NCBI GenBank assembly: GCA_964035545.1
Contig: OZ037773.1
Span: 5,067,251-5,131,250, forward strand
From: Bugula neritina
Lineage: Eukaryota > Bryozoa > Gymnolaemata > Cheilostomatida > Bugulidae
DNA: 64,000 bases
Reading direction: 5' to 3'
Both the position numbers and the translations under genes were made by a program. The first letter of the stretch is position 1, and every line of letters starts with the position of its first letter. The notes under the pieces are model-generated. The model ran no database searches and was not told the origin of the DNA. It worked only from the letters and a program-made list of their open reading frames with translations. Positions 1 to 13,107 of the stretch are shown one piece after another.

Positions 1-3000
1 GGGGGTTGTACTACCCTCTCCCTTCTTGTGATGTGAAATCTCTACTATGCTTGTGGTCCAACTGTTCCTGTGATGTGGAAATATTTATGGTAAAAGGAGG
101 TTTGTTACTCTAGAGTGCTAATGAGTTATGAAAAAATCTAAATTGAATTTTGATCATCATGTAACTATAACAACTTGATAGGAAGTCGGCCATAGATAGT
201 CATTTAATATGCTCCAAGTGCCAATAGTAAGTGTAACAGGACGGCATAAATATCCTGCAGTGCATAGAATTTACCTGTGAAACTATTACAATGCAATCCA
301 GGAATAAAATTAGAATAATTGGAGCTGGTATGCAGTGATAATAAGCAGGTGTATAACTTTGGAGAAACGTTTACCATGTTGTAGTTCTGGAAAGTTCCTG
401 AAGGCTCTGTACTGTAACATTCTAATACTTCAAGTTGGATACATAGTTTACCCATTGTACTAGCTAATACATGTTTAAACTATACACAAGACATGGTTCT
501 CCAGCATTCTTGTTCCAGGGCAATTCCTGCAGCAACTGCTAATAAAATTAGCTTCTTTATATACTCTACTTCAGAGCTTGTAGTAATTAAAGCCCCCCCC
601 CCCAAATATAAGTGATTTTTTTTTCAGAAGAAAAGAGGCTTGTTGAAAAGTTGTGCCCTTTTATCATTTTCTTTAAGTTACTTCAACGTACAGATATTTT
701 TCAGGCTAGTTTCAGTGTTTCAACAAGCAAGTTTACTAGTTCTTATTTAAAAACATCTGGTTGCCTGTAGAATTCTGGCATGCATAATTAATGAGTACTC
801 AATTCATCTAATACAGGGCCAAGAATTGATATCCTAGTATGATATAATTCATATGATATCCCATGGCATTCCTTCAAATAGCTTTTGTTGACTACAATCA
901 AAAAATACTATTTATGAGAACTACATATAATCCAATTTACAGCATGTTACTATGACAACATGTGTTACCATAGCGCAATGCTTATTTCATTGTTGAAGAG
1001 ATATGAGGCTTTAAAGTTAGAGAAGAAGCTTGCAACTCTGAGCAATTTCTGTCATCAATTCTAAAGGAGAAGGGGGGGGGGGCCACAAAAGAAAATAATC
1101 AGCATAGTGAACACACATGCATAGCCGAAAGTTATAAAAACTAGGTTATAAGAAGGTCAAGTATTGTTACAAGTATATCATAGTTACACATTGTATGCAT
1201 TACAAGCGCAAGTTGCTTTGTTTCTTTCTGCTGAAACATCTAGTTTAAGCTTCTCTTTGAAGAAAAATGCTGGGTGTATAAGGTTCCATGGAGTCTCATA
1301 AAATCTCAGACACGGCCAACTAAATGAAACAGTATCGTTCTTGCAGCACAATTTAACACCCAGAGTTGCTTACAACTGTATTGTTTTATTTGAAAAAAGA
1401 GATCTTATATTGAGAAAAAGTAGACAAATTCAAGATTTGAAGTTAGCTAGACCAAAACATTGATGGATGCATCACATAGTTTCTGCTAAGATGTGACTTT
1501 GTAGTTGAACTGCTGTTGCTGTGGAAAGATGAATTCACAAGTCAATGTGATAACAAGGATGTTATACAGGTACATTGCAGTGCCATGCTGGTAGGAGATA
1601 TTACTCACTGAGCAATTAGCTATAGTTTAGTAGAATAGCACGAACTGAGTGTGACAACCTGATAGCTAGGTCTTGAAATGTGAGAATTATATCGCCATAT
1701 TATTGTAACGGTTTCATCTCAGTAAGACGTTATGTTTTATTTTGGTACTAGAGTTAATTTAAATATACATATATTTCAATAATATTCAAAGAAATTGCAC
1801 ATGAAATATATATTGTATACCAAAATAAATAAATAGCGTCTAACTGGGAAGCGTCCAAGTAGGAAATTTAGCCTAACGTCTATCTGGAATGAAACCATTG
1901 TGACTTGGAATATAGCTCACTTCTCTCCATTTGTACAAACTATGAAATGAGTTCAAGTCAAACTTTAATATATTAGTTCTATGATCAGTATATAATGTTA
2001 GCAATGATTGGATCTAGATTCCTGCAAAAGCAATTATTTCTAGAGTTTAATTTTGATTACTCGATGCTAAAAACTTTTGTAGTCTTTCCAATAGCCTTTA
2101 TCTGTTTCTATGGTGAGTGACATTTGAGATCTACAATGCTGCATCTCTCTTCCACACCTCATTGAAAACTGGTGCAGATCATTGCGTATGATTATTACAA
2201 TCAGTAATGAAAGACCTAACCGTTTGTACTGTTTTCTAAATCATATTAATATAATTCCAGGAGTGATTCTTGCCAATCAAAAATGTAGTATTGAGTTATA
2301 TTTGTGCAATGAACACCACAAGATTTTATCTAATTTCTTTTACTTGTAAAAAGTTGACCTTCCTAGCTTCTATGACCCTTCACAAGCAATACCACAGAAG
2401 AGACTTCAACCATAATATAATACTGTAAATTATATACTTGCTTACAGGTTTCATCAATTCAGGTTTTGAAAACTACAGGAGTTAAAGTACCCAACTTATT
2501 GCTAACCAGAGAATTGAACACATTTGCTGTGTTATAATTTGGTTGAAATTGCCGACAGTTTGAGATATTTTGGAGCCTGAAATTTAAAACCAAAATTTTC
2601 TTCACATTACCAACTGAGTTTTTAAGCTTTTCAGCATGAAAGTGTATAGATGCAGTTGTTTATCAGAGTTTGGGTGCCCCACTTGCTAATGTTCTTCTCC
2701 ATGTACATCTAAGCTATATAAATATTATCAATCAGTTTGAACTGGAAAGACAACTCCACATTAACTATGGATGCTAGTATATTTACCTTCAGTACTAGAA
2801 TAATTGTAAGGTATTAATGTTCAACAATGTCTGAATAATTGCAAGTTAATTAAATTAATTAAATCTAAAAAAATAAAAATAACAACAGTTTGCTAGTAAA
2901 AGTAGAGTGCCCATTGTAGGGTCTTTGAAAGGGCTTAACTATTTCTGATGTACATTGAATCACAGAGCTAATATAACAATAATTTCTAGATAATGCAAGA

Positions 3001-3495
3001 AGTTACATTTTTCTGCATTCAATGCTTCATGTGAAACTTTTTACCGAAGTCTGCCTTTTCAAAATTATGCTGAGTTAAATATATTTGGCATATCAAGGTA
3101 CTAATTAATATAGCAGATCATCTCACATCATTTAATAGGGGGGACAACCCTGCAAAGTAGCTGTTTTATTTCTTTTTAATAATATTCTTTCCAGATATGA
3201 TAACTATGATATTTCAATTAAATTCTATGCAAAAAGACAAAGTCTGCCACCATAAGCAAACTTTAGAAATGCATGCAATGCTGTGTAGGTAGAGTAGAAA
3301 TATTACAATGCATTCTAGCACTATTATCAGCTAGATGATTATAAGTATAGATGACTTTGCAAGTTAAAGTGTAATACAGTGCAATACTGAAAATTCTTGA
3401 CTTTTGGCTAGCTCTCTACAGTTTTCCAGTATCAATTTCATAGTGCATATATCATATTATTACTATAAATGTGGCAAAGAAATATTTAGCATGAA
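1..3495. other. AT-rich stretch without a convincing gene
   Basis: No exon chain with matching phases was found. On the minus strand, 204-455 is open and contains a plausible donor (after about 378), but no homology is recognisable; it could be the 3' end of a gene lying left of the window. A degenerate repeat unit (GCGTCTAACTGG type) at about 1836-1905 recurs at about 16505-16590. Short homopolymer tracts occur at about 590 and 1070. Confidence 0.5.
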
Positions 3496-3512
3496 TATAT
3501 AGGCTAAAAACA

Positions 3513-3714
3513 AGGGGTTAGAGCGCTTGCCTAGTAAACATGAAGGTCATGGGTTCGAGCCCTGACAAAGGCCATTGGTGATGTTAGGAAGAGCATGCAG
3601 TCATAATTGCTCCTGTGCCTCATTTAAATAAGTCCTTAGCCCGCTTTAACAAAAACCCTTTCTATCAGGGGTTTCTCACAGGGATAGTGACTATAAACTT
3701 GCTTGAGTTTTTTT
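3513..3714 (+). mobile_element. tRNA-derived SINE with perfect 17-bp target-site duplication
   Basis: The head is tRNA-like: a box-A-like stretch near 3517-3535 and a box B (GGTTCGAGCCC) near 3552. It is followed by a body shared with copies at 57.8 kb and 61.4 kb, and by a T-rich tail. The 17 bases at 496-512 after position 3000 (3496-3512) recur exactly at 3715-3731, as expected for LINE-machinery retroposition. The intact duplication points to a fairly recent insertion. There is no coding capacity. Confidence 0.82.
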
Positions 3715-3731
3715 TATATAGGCTAAAAACA

Positions 3732-5007
3732 GCACCAAGCTGGGGGTGACAAAGTCTGTATAGTCCCCATGTTCAATCTCGAGCTGCTGGACATTCTGCG
3801 CGTAGTAAGCATTAACTTGGTGCTGCTTCTAGCTATCACCAATAGGCTATGCCTACTGAAGTGTTCTACAGGTAAAAAGGTGTTCTACCACCCTGCCTAG
3901 TGCCTGCAATTAAATAAGAGGCTCTTTTCAGTTTTTCTTTGCACAACGCCTGTAAGAGATTGACTGGATATATGTGATTGCTACTTTCTGACTATAATCT
4001 ATCTATTAACTGACTCTTTAGTTAAATAGTAGACTTTAAAGAGCATCTATATAGAGTTATCCATATGGAACAGAAATGAATGCAGATGTTATAGGTTTTG
4101 ATAAGTCTGACCATTTTAACTGTTTAAATACTTTTATTCAAATTAAAATGATATTCATAGTACATTAACATAAAATATTTAAAATGTTTTGGTATATGTA
4201 AAATAAGAAAACAAGTACAGTAATAAAAGACACAAACATGTGCAGGCAGTACTGATCAGGAGAAGCTCCTTAACCAATCCTAATAATTAATTCAAACTTG
4301 AAGAAAAGTTACCAAAATCTTAGGTAAAAAATTCCACATTATCATTAAAAAGTTTGGGTGATCCATTCAGTGGGCTATCATTTTGTCTATGAGCCACTGT
4401 TTAAAGATGTTAAATTTTATGTTTTCTATTTTAAGGAATAAGATAAATTATATTATTATTTGTAAGCATGCAAGCAATATGGTTTCATTCACACGAGATT
4501 TGTTAACTGAGAAACTAAATCTTGGTCAACATTAAGTGAGATCACCAAGCAGATTCTGTGGCAGAATTGTCACTGACAAATACACTGACAATTGAGATAA
4601 GTCAGTGTCTAGGGTTGACTGAACTAATGAATAAACCACAGCATGACAGCAAAGATGTTTTTAAAGAAGTTATGATAGCCCAATGAGATAATAAGAGATA
4701 GATTAGGATAGCAGCATAAACAAGCATAAAATAAACATGAAAACATTATATAGCATCACATTATAATATACTTGAACAGCATATAATGAGCATTATAATA
4801 TATGCAAAATATATTTTTTTAATTTTTTTTAAAGTTTCCTATAATAATGATAAAATACAAAAAATATTACAAACAGAAGAATGATTTGAAGAGTCTTAAG
4901 TAACCAACAATTAGTAATAATACAGAACACGTCTAGTATGCAGTTAGTGTTGAATAAAGCAAATATTCATTGCAAATTTTCTCTTTGTGCTGCTGTGAAC
5001 TAAAGCC
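3732..5007. other. AT-rich intergenic DNA
   Basis: No gene seen. A short foldback (AGCACCAAG near 3731 facing CTTGGTGCT near 3815) lies directly after the SINE. The remainder is AT-rich without long open frames. Confidence 0.5.
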
Positions 5008-5010
5008 TAA

Positions 5011-5455
5011 GTGTAGGGCCACTTTGATGCAGGGCCATTTTTACACGTTCGTGACGTGCGAAAAGACCCGTTCAAACATGCCTCACACAATGTGTGTGTT
5101 GCGAGTGAGGAAATTTATTAGCTAATGATGTTAGCGTTAAACTTTACTGCTCGCCTACAGACGTTTGTTTATAAAACTACGTCATCGGCAAAGTAACTTT
5201 AGATATTATAAAAGCAGAAATGCAAATTATATGAAACTGTTCTAATTCAGTTCGCTAAAAGCTAAAACGTAAATTGAAAAAAAATGTACTCGCTAAATGA
5301 TAATGAGCCAATTAGATCAAACTCGCACGAGCTCGCCGCAATTTTCACTCAGCATGTTAGACGCGTGAAAATCCCGCTCACGAAGTCCCATTTTTGGGCT
5401 AAATGGGTTTTCCCGCGCGTCACGAACGTGTAAAACGCGTCGTGTGGCCCTACAC
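5011..5455. mobile_element. Harbinger-like MITE, 445 bp
   Basis: The ends are inverted repeats: GTGTAGGGCCAC at the left edge and its complement at the right edge. Nearby, ACACGTTCGTGACG is also mirrored (5043-5057 against 5420-5433). The element is flanked by TAA on both sides (5008-5010 and 5456-5458), the 3-bp TWA duplication typical of PIF/Harbinger elements. Internal sequence has no transposase, so it is non-autonomous. A degenerate relative of its interior lies at about 35283-35435. Confidence 0.75.
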
Positions 5456-5798
5456 TAAGACTGCATTGTTTTGCTGGTTAAGCAAAGAGTTATGTGGTTT
5501 TCATTTCAGTTTAAAATTTCTGAAATTCTCAAGTATAACAGTATATATTATAATATATCGTTATAAAGAGAACTTTAGAAGTTTTATAACAAAAACTGTA
5601 ATTACTCGTTAAAATGTAAATTTGGACAATAATTAAATATAAATATCGAAAAGCTATTCTTATGAAATTACCATAATAAATGATGTTTTCAATGCTAATC
5701 AGTTTACCAAAATAAAAGTCATACTCAATCAATTTACTCAGCATCATGTCATTTGGAGAACTTATTTTGTACCCGACCTGGTCCCCCACCCTGCCTCC

Positions 5799-8700
5799 TT
5801 AGGCCATGACATCCCAACCAGGTTCAACTCTGATCCGAATGTAAATACAATCATTGACCAGGAAGCTACTTGACTCAACATCAGCATGGAGAGCAAACTG
5901 GGGACAACCACTCGCAATATTCATTTCAGTCTGAGGCCGTCTGAAGGATGAGCTGTCTAGATCAGGCTGAAAGTACATTGTATATAACAATATATTAACT
6001 GTGAGGATTCATGACATACTTTGTAGAGATCTAACTGAGAAGTGATCAAACTCACCAGAAAGGTTTCGTGCTTGCTCAGAGAGGGATTTGACGGACACAA
6101 TAGACTGAAAGTGACTCGCTGTTTGAAAGGGAAATGGAGCAGCTCATCATATTCACCCCTCATCAGAACAAAGAACAGACTTAAGCACTTTGCTCTGCCT
6201 AATTCGTCTCCATTTAGATACGCCTGACAAAAAGAGAGTCATTTAATGATAGGTTGTATATAGCCGTACTAAGTAATAAAATGTATTGCAAATTCTAATT
6301 TGCAAATAAATTAAAAATGTTGATAGCGTTAGTAAGAAATATTGCTGAAATCTTTGGGCTTTGCTAAGCTGTCAAATCAGTAGACAGTTTTAAAGTAAAA
6401 AGATACAACATGACTGACCGAGTGACAACATTTTGGTTGGTAGAATAACTTTACTTACCATACAAGTTATTTAATCTCTAACATAGCTACATCTCATCAA
6501 ACAACTCAGAGAAAACACAACACAATATATTAGACGAAACACTCACACGACAGCACATCTTGTAGCCATGGCGAGATGTATAGAAGGGGTGGCTGTAAAT
6601 GGACATCTGTTTTCCCCTTACTGCATCACTCTTTCTCCTTTTGTAATCATTAATTTTCCAAACTAGAATTCCATCATATGAGCCCAACTCTACATTCTAC
6701 ACACCAATAGATATAAGTTGAGTGCTGTGATTGCATCATAAATTTATACAGTTTTAAAGTTAAGTTTTGTAATGACATATTTATTGTGTTACAACTCTGC
6801 AGCATTGATGCACCACTTACCATCACACATTCAAGTTCTTAAAGGAATACGCCTCTATTTGTATGCTTCATTGAACAAATACAATTTGAAATCCTTATAA
6901 AACATGTATAATTATGCTATTTAATCTATATTTACATTACACTAGACTCTACACTATGCTCCCCAATAATGTAGACAGCTATATCGATGTAAGCCGTCTG
7001 GAACATTCGCTTCCTGTATACATAGTAAAATTATCAGTTTGAGTTGACACAGAAAATTAGTATAAATAGGTTGATGGGGAGTGACTGGGGGGAGTGACTG
7101 GAAATGAGATATCGGTGCCCCACAATCCTGTGTTATATTATGCTGGTAACTCCATGTAAAGCTTTGCAAACTAAATTTAACATCTTTGAAGAGATCAACT
7201 GTTGCAAAACATAAACATAAAACAAAAGTGCAATTTTAGAATTTTTCAAGGTTTTAGTACGATCAGGAGCTGACAACTAACCAGCATGAAGTTTCATTTA
7301 GCTTCATGTACCATTATTGATGCTTCCTGATTGGCTACTAATATATCTGTTATTTATGCTACATGTGTAGTACAGCCAGCCATTATAAGTTGAAGCTGGA
7401 TATTTCCTACTTCGACAACACACAGGTTACTTGCATTCCATTTTGAATTGAAAAAGTTCTTCCGAAATCACCAATTTGAGTCAAACCAGAAGTTCCCATT
7501 GTTGAGTTTCAATTTAACTGTAGCAGTATGAATGCACACAATTACTATCTTAGATTCTAGAAAGAATAGACTAAAAGATTTATATAAAAAAACAGCTTGA
7601 GTAACAAGAGAGACCGAAGCTGAAGCAGAGTACAGCCATGTTCTATCGAGCGAAAAAAGTGCCTCAAATTGCTTTTTAGTAAACAAAGGATTTATGTTGG
7701 AGCTATGCCACTCGCTTTGCTTTTTAAAAAGTTACTCAACAACGAATAAAAAAATTGGGCAGAGTTTACCAACTGGCAAACTGTATTGGTTCGACGTATA
7801 TGCTTGGTGGATCTGAGTTTCTCCTATTGCAATCTAGACAAGTTTCGATTTTAGTGCACCGGCCATTTAACATATCTTTGATTTATAAATGATAGAGAGG
7901 TTCATAAAGAGAAGACAAACCTTCACACGCTTGTCCAGTTCGCCAATTGAGTCTGTGTGTCGCCTGATGTTCTGTGAATGAGAGTCGATGACAGTCACTC
8001 GATCTGAAACATACGCAGTATATGGTAGCTATAAATTGAAAACAACAGAGGGGAACTTAGACCTATTCCATCACTAGCTGCATTGGTCGGGTTATCTTTC
8101 ACCAGTTTCAAACTATACACAGAGACGCCACCATCCAGAAGCAAATCAAGAACCATAACTCTTCGTTTATACCAGAAAAATTATGGGCTACATCAGGCTG
8201 GGTAGATAAATCCTTGTATAGTAAATGCTATGTTCACTATCACTAGCTGCTATGGCCTTGCTATCTTTTAACCTCTCTCAAAACTACAAATTGTTCAGAA
8301 ACAAACAGGTGCCATCACTTTCTGTTTTTTCCCCAGAATAATACAATGGCTACATCAGAATCTTTAAAGCTTGACACAACTTATTCAAAATTCCACAATC
8401 AAATAAATATTTTGGACCATTTTAGTCGGATCCAGTTGGAAAGTTGACTCTATTCTTTGAACCAGGTTCTACTAAACAGGGCCATATTACAACAGGCAAC
8501 TTGTGTGTTGTATTACAATCTCAACAAGAATCCACAGGAGTTCCAATAGAAACTAGAGACAGTAATGTGAGAGTTTCATCATTGATCGAGGCTACCCCAC
8601 ATCCCAGCCCGAGAGCATGTAAATCTCCAGCAACATGAGATAAGCAGAGTCTTAATAGTACACTTACCGAGTCCAGAGTCCTTGATTTGTCTTTCAATCA

Positions 8701-11700
8701 CAGCAACTTTACTTTGAACAGCTTCAATTTGCTGAGAGCTGTGAGAGACAGTTCTCATGGCGTTCACCAGGTGTTCACCACTTGTCTCTGATTGAGTCAC
8801 TTTGTCTGTCAGTCTTTTTACCTTCATGGCTATTTCAGCTGTCACTTTCTACAGACAGTACAATACAATATATGACTATTTCAGCTGTCACTTTCTACAG
8901 GCAGTACAATACAATGCACTGTATTACATTAAAACAGTTATCTCAGTAGGCATATTACAAAAGTTGCAAAACAAAAACAAAACAATTTTTGACAAACCTG
9001 TGAACTAAAACGAAAAAACACATGATTAGTTTTCATACAAAAATTAAAATTTCTCGTGTTTAAAAAGTATATAAGATTGCTGCTGTAATTCACAACACTT
9101 CAACTATAGACAAGAATGACACTAGCCAGCAAGTGTGTACAAGTAGGACACCTTTTACTAAACAACTTGAGCCACAACAACACTTATATAACAGACTGCT
9201 ACTACCAGAGTCACAAACTAACTCTCACAAATAAAGACCAGCTGGTACCACAGACATGGCTACAATAAGAACGTAGAAACTGACCTCTAGTGGCTTCACT
9301 TTGGAGTTTACCGCTTTCTTCACGTCATTGGTGTACTAGAAACAGGTCAATTATATACCTATTATGTGGTATATATACCTATTATATACTGTTAACCAGG
9401 ATACAGTGATATTTTGAGAGATACCACCTTAAAACCTGTCTGCAATGATGAGACAATAAAATGTGACAGTAATTAGAGCTTAGCGAGTATGCATACATGC
9501 AACGAGAGATGTAAGAGTTTATGAATCATTGTGGAAAGGTTAGACACTATAACATGATAATATCACTAGCCTCAGTAAAATACACTCACTTATAAGCCCA
9601 CCTGCAATAAGGTGTCAGTGAGCCTATAAGTATGAGTCATCATAGAAGGTGGAGACAAATCAATGCATATCTACAGAAATACTAGCACACCTCGATGTCA
9701 TACACCTAGCTGGTATAAGAGCTGATAGCCGAGATATTTCGGCCACATATTGTGGAAAGTATGTTTACAGTATTTCCCAGATAAATAGTTACAGTATTGA
9801 CATCCCTGCAGCTCACTAATAGCAACATTCATGACAGCTCCTATGGTTATTCACCAAGACTTTTACTGATGTCAAGGTCATTAACACATCTACTCACCAT
9901 GTCTTTAGACTTGGTGGAGACATTCTCCAGCTCATGAACCCGGACGGTGAGGGCCTCCAAATGTTTGCTAGTTTTGCTTTTAAGATGAGCCTTCAGCTCG
10001 TCCAGGTCGCCAGATTGGAAGTGACAGTATTCAAAGAAGTAGCACTTTCCAGCAGTTCGTAGACATTCTGGGTTAGTCTTCTGGTGGACTATAAGCTTTA
10101 AGACAAAAAGATTGCAATAAGGAAAGTAACAGACACTATATGTAAACATCATTCAGGGACAAACTCTGAACAGTTACTGTACACAGAATGAGTCCTATAG
10201 ATTCTTGATGATTAAACACACAAACTTAACACATATTAAATAGTGAGTTACAGAGCAACTTTCAAAATTAATTTTAGACAAGATTATTAATTTGAATATT
10301 TAGTAAAGTTACCTGTTTTCTTTTCTCAAACTTGGTGCCACATATAGTACACTCAGAGTCAGCATAGTCACACTCTCCCAGGTGTTCCTACAAATCAGGT
10401 TCTTTGATCATGTGACCAGGCAGTACGTAGATATATTTGTATTATTATACAAAGATGAAAGAGTCAATAAAATTATTTCATCAGCAGTACAATTTACAAG
10501 ATTTCACAAAAAAAGTAACCATGCAATCAACTATAACGTCAGTTCCATGTAACCAATTAGCTAGAAAGTCACCAAGCAACAAATTATTCGTGTATACAAA
10601 ACTTGTATATTACAGATCCTCTTATAAGTAACACATCTTTTAATAATTAAACTTTGATTAGTTTCCACCCGACACTCATCATGCATACCTTCATGTCTTT
10701 TCGCTTGAAGGATTGTTGACAGAAGTTGCATCTCACCATACGAAATTCACACTCTGCTGTGTGACGTTGAAGGTCTTTCTTGGCAAATAGTTTGTAACAG
10801 CCTTGATTTGGACATTGGTCAGGTACAAAGACACAAATAGCCTGATGTTCCTATCACAGAACAAATTTTTCACCATTACTTTCTACCATACTAAAAGCTT
10901 GTATAATATACAGTGTATTAGAGTTGAGGTTTGAAACCTTAAACTAAAAAATATAATTGTATACATAATAGACATACAACTAGTCTGTTATAACATGAAA
11001 CTTTCTAATTATTATATTTTGATTAGAAGTGTACATTAATCACTCCATTCTATAGTAAAAATTGGAACTTAATTCTTTCTTTAGAGTGAAGTACAATTTA
11101 CCCTGTATAAAGCAAACAAGAAAACCTTTTATAATCAAAATGAATATAAGCTTTACTAACACAACATGACTAGTTTAAAGTGTAACTCAAACTGCTTCAA
11201 CAAAGTAGTTCACAATAATATATTTGTGAACTCAACAAAGATATATTATTGAAGTTAACATACAAACTAATCTTATGTACATATCTACCCTTTTTAGTAA
11301 AAGCTATAAGCTAAAAATTTTATTTAAAATAGAAAGCTGAAAAACAAAATAAAAAGTGCACTTTGAGATTCTAAAGGAAAATATTTCAACATAATCAAGA
11401 CGTCTTACTTTAAGCTTTTTCCATGGCGGATCCTCACAACAGCCGTACTCTTGATTCTCACAGAAACATTTCTCTTTGAGAAGGAATCGCTGACTTCCTG
11501 GATCTGGTACGACAGCACTTCTGACGAGGCCTTCTTGCTGACATTGTTCTTCTTTCAACTCTTCCTCATCCATATCATCGTGAGGGAGGGGACATTTGAT
11601 AACAGACAGGCTGCCAAACTTTTCCTCAATGCATTTCTTGCATACTCTGTAGAAATTAACCAGAGACTAAAATACACTCCAGCTAACACACCAATGGCGA

Positions 11701-12451
11701 ATGTGGACGTGCTGATGTTGGACAGAAAATTTTTTATTTTTTTGTTGTTGCTACATCCAACATAATACAGAGCTAGTTATAATTCAGAGAGTATTTATGG
11801 GGTAATTCTAAAGTTCTTGTGTTTGAACTGGAAAAAAAATCACCTCACCTATGCACTATAAAAATGTACTGTATGAAACAGTAACTATATATTTAGCAGG
11901 AAAAATGAACAAACATTTACCTATTGCCACAAGGAGTCTGGTGGGGCTGAACAACGACATCATTACAAATGGCACAACCGTAGAGCTTCTTTAGTCTAGC
12001 TGCATTAATAAACTTGGGTCTCTCATTGAAATCATCAGTTATAAAGGGAGTGGATGAGATACTAAAATTATAGATGTTAGCAAGTTAATGTGAGGTTAAA
12101 ATAAAATTTTTGAAGATATTTCAAAGATTATACTGTCAAGTTGATGTAATGGATGTTTTCATTTAGCTTCAACTCAGATTATACTACTGGAATAGATTAA
12201 TAGCATCCCCAAAATTTTTCGATGTGGTAGAAGTAATATCACATAAGGCGTATTAAACAATAATTTGTTCCAAGAAATTTAAAAAATATATATAAAGTAG
12301 ATAATAAATTGAGAAGATTTATTTCTAGAAAGTTTCTGAGAAGATTAGCTGAAAACTAACAAAGTGCTCTGCTAAGAATCTGCATGCTGTACCTTTGATC
12401 TTGTGTGTAGCTAGTGTCCGTAGATGACGGGTGTGCTAAAGCACTTGCCAT
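5799..12451 (-). CDS. TRAF-like: TRAF family adaptor, copy A (degenerate RING, TRAF zinc fingers, coiled coil, MATH)
   Basis: Twelve coding exons: 12393-12451, 11921-12061, 11409-11646, 10689-10850, 10313-10387, 9898-10095, 9285-9335, 8668-8848, 7921-8003, 6547-6696, 6056-6223, 5799-5966; together 557 aa with every phase closing. The start is the first ATG after a splice acceptor, so an upstream noncoding exon is likely. Order: RING-like segment (residues 49-90), TRAF-type zinc fingers (about 115-255), heptad-rich coiled coil (about 255-395), MATH/TRAF-C domain (about 396-550) with YDGILVWKI, YLNGDE and SSSFRRPQTEMNIASGCP. The MATH resembles vertebrate TRAF3 most. By family knowledge the protein trimerises and links TNF-receptor-type receptors to NF-kB/JNK signalling in the cytosol. 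Oddity: RING position N66 replaces His and P88 replaces the last Cys, so E3 activity is doubtful. Confidence 0.88.
8827..8920 (-). repeat. Tandem duplication of an exon's splice-acceptor region
   Basis: About 42 bases covering the start of TRAF copy A coiled-coil exon 8, its AG acceptor and the adjoining intron (about 8829-8871) recur at about 8876-8917 with few differences. Transcription is on the minus strand, so a second acceptor with the same first exon bases lies about 46 bases upstream of the one used in the gene model. Confidence 0.65.
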
Positions 12452-13107
12452 TACTCTATGTAACCTGAAAGTAAAGCTATAAGTATTATAGTTACCTACA
12501 ATATTTGTTTAAAAACTCTTGCAGCAAATGGTTAAAATTTAACCAATTAATTTTCTCTAAGACAAAAATATGCCTAATTTTCTTGGCACAATGAACATAT
12601 TACGTATCTTGCTTGCAGAATTTGACAAGAACTCATAATAATAATTTTTTAAATCCAACATCTCTGTAAACCTGCAAGATTGCCAGCATTAGGTTTAGAG
12701 TATTATTAGGACTCTTATATAAAGATTGGTTATTAATCCCAATTTTAGTATGTCACCATGCCCAATGCATAAAAAAGTTCTTTAATAATTCAATGCAAAT
12801 TTCATGTAGATAATTTGTAGTTGTGCTTTCTTACGTGACTAATGTATAATAACTGCAGTCTCAAGATAGCCTATGTATGAGCTGACATGTGTCATTGTGC
12901 AGTGAAAAAAATCGGTTGATATGATGCAGTAAGGTGGTTTTAATATTAGATATTTCATATACTTGTCGGACTCTGTTTCTGCTAATTAGGGAGTAAAGAG
13001 GGGGTTGGAAATTTTGCTATTTTTCACATGTTTGAATACACATTATTAAACTGCTTTGCGCTAGAAATCAGACTCTAAAAATAGCTTTATCAATTGATCC
13101 ATAATAT
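12452..13107. other. 5' region of TRAF copy A
   Basis: An acceptor-like polypyrimidine-AG lies just upstream of the start codon (minus strand, about 12465-12475), so transcription probably begins farther right. No promoter element is recognised with confidence. The gypsy element starts 656 bases from the start codon. Confidence 0.4.

Noticed and set aside
204-455. Minus-strand open frame of 83 codons with an internal donor/acceptor pair
   Set aside because: No recognisable domain and no adjoining exons inside the window; could be the end of a gene to the left but not supportable.
5403-5612. Plus-strand open frame of 69 codons
   Set aside because: Starts inside the MITE right terminal repeat and runs into host DNA; no coding features.
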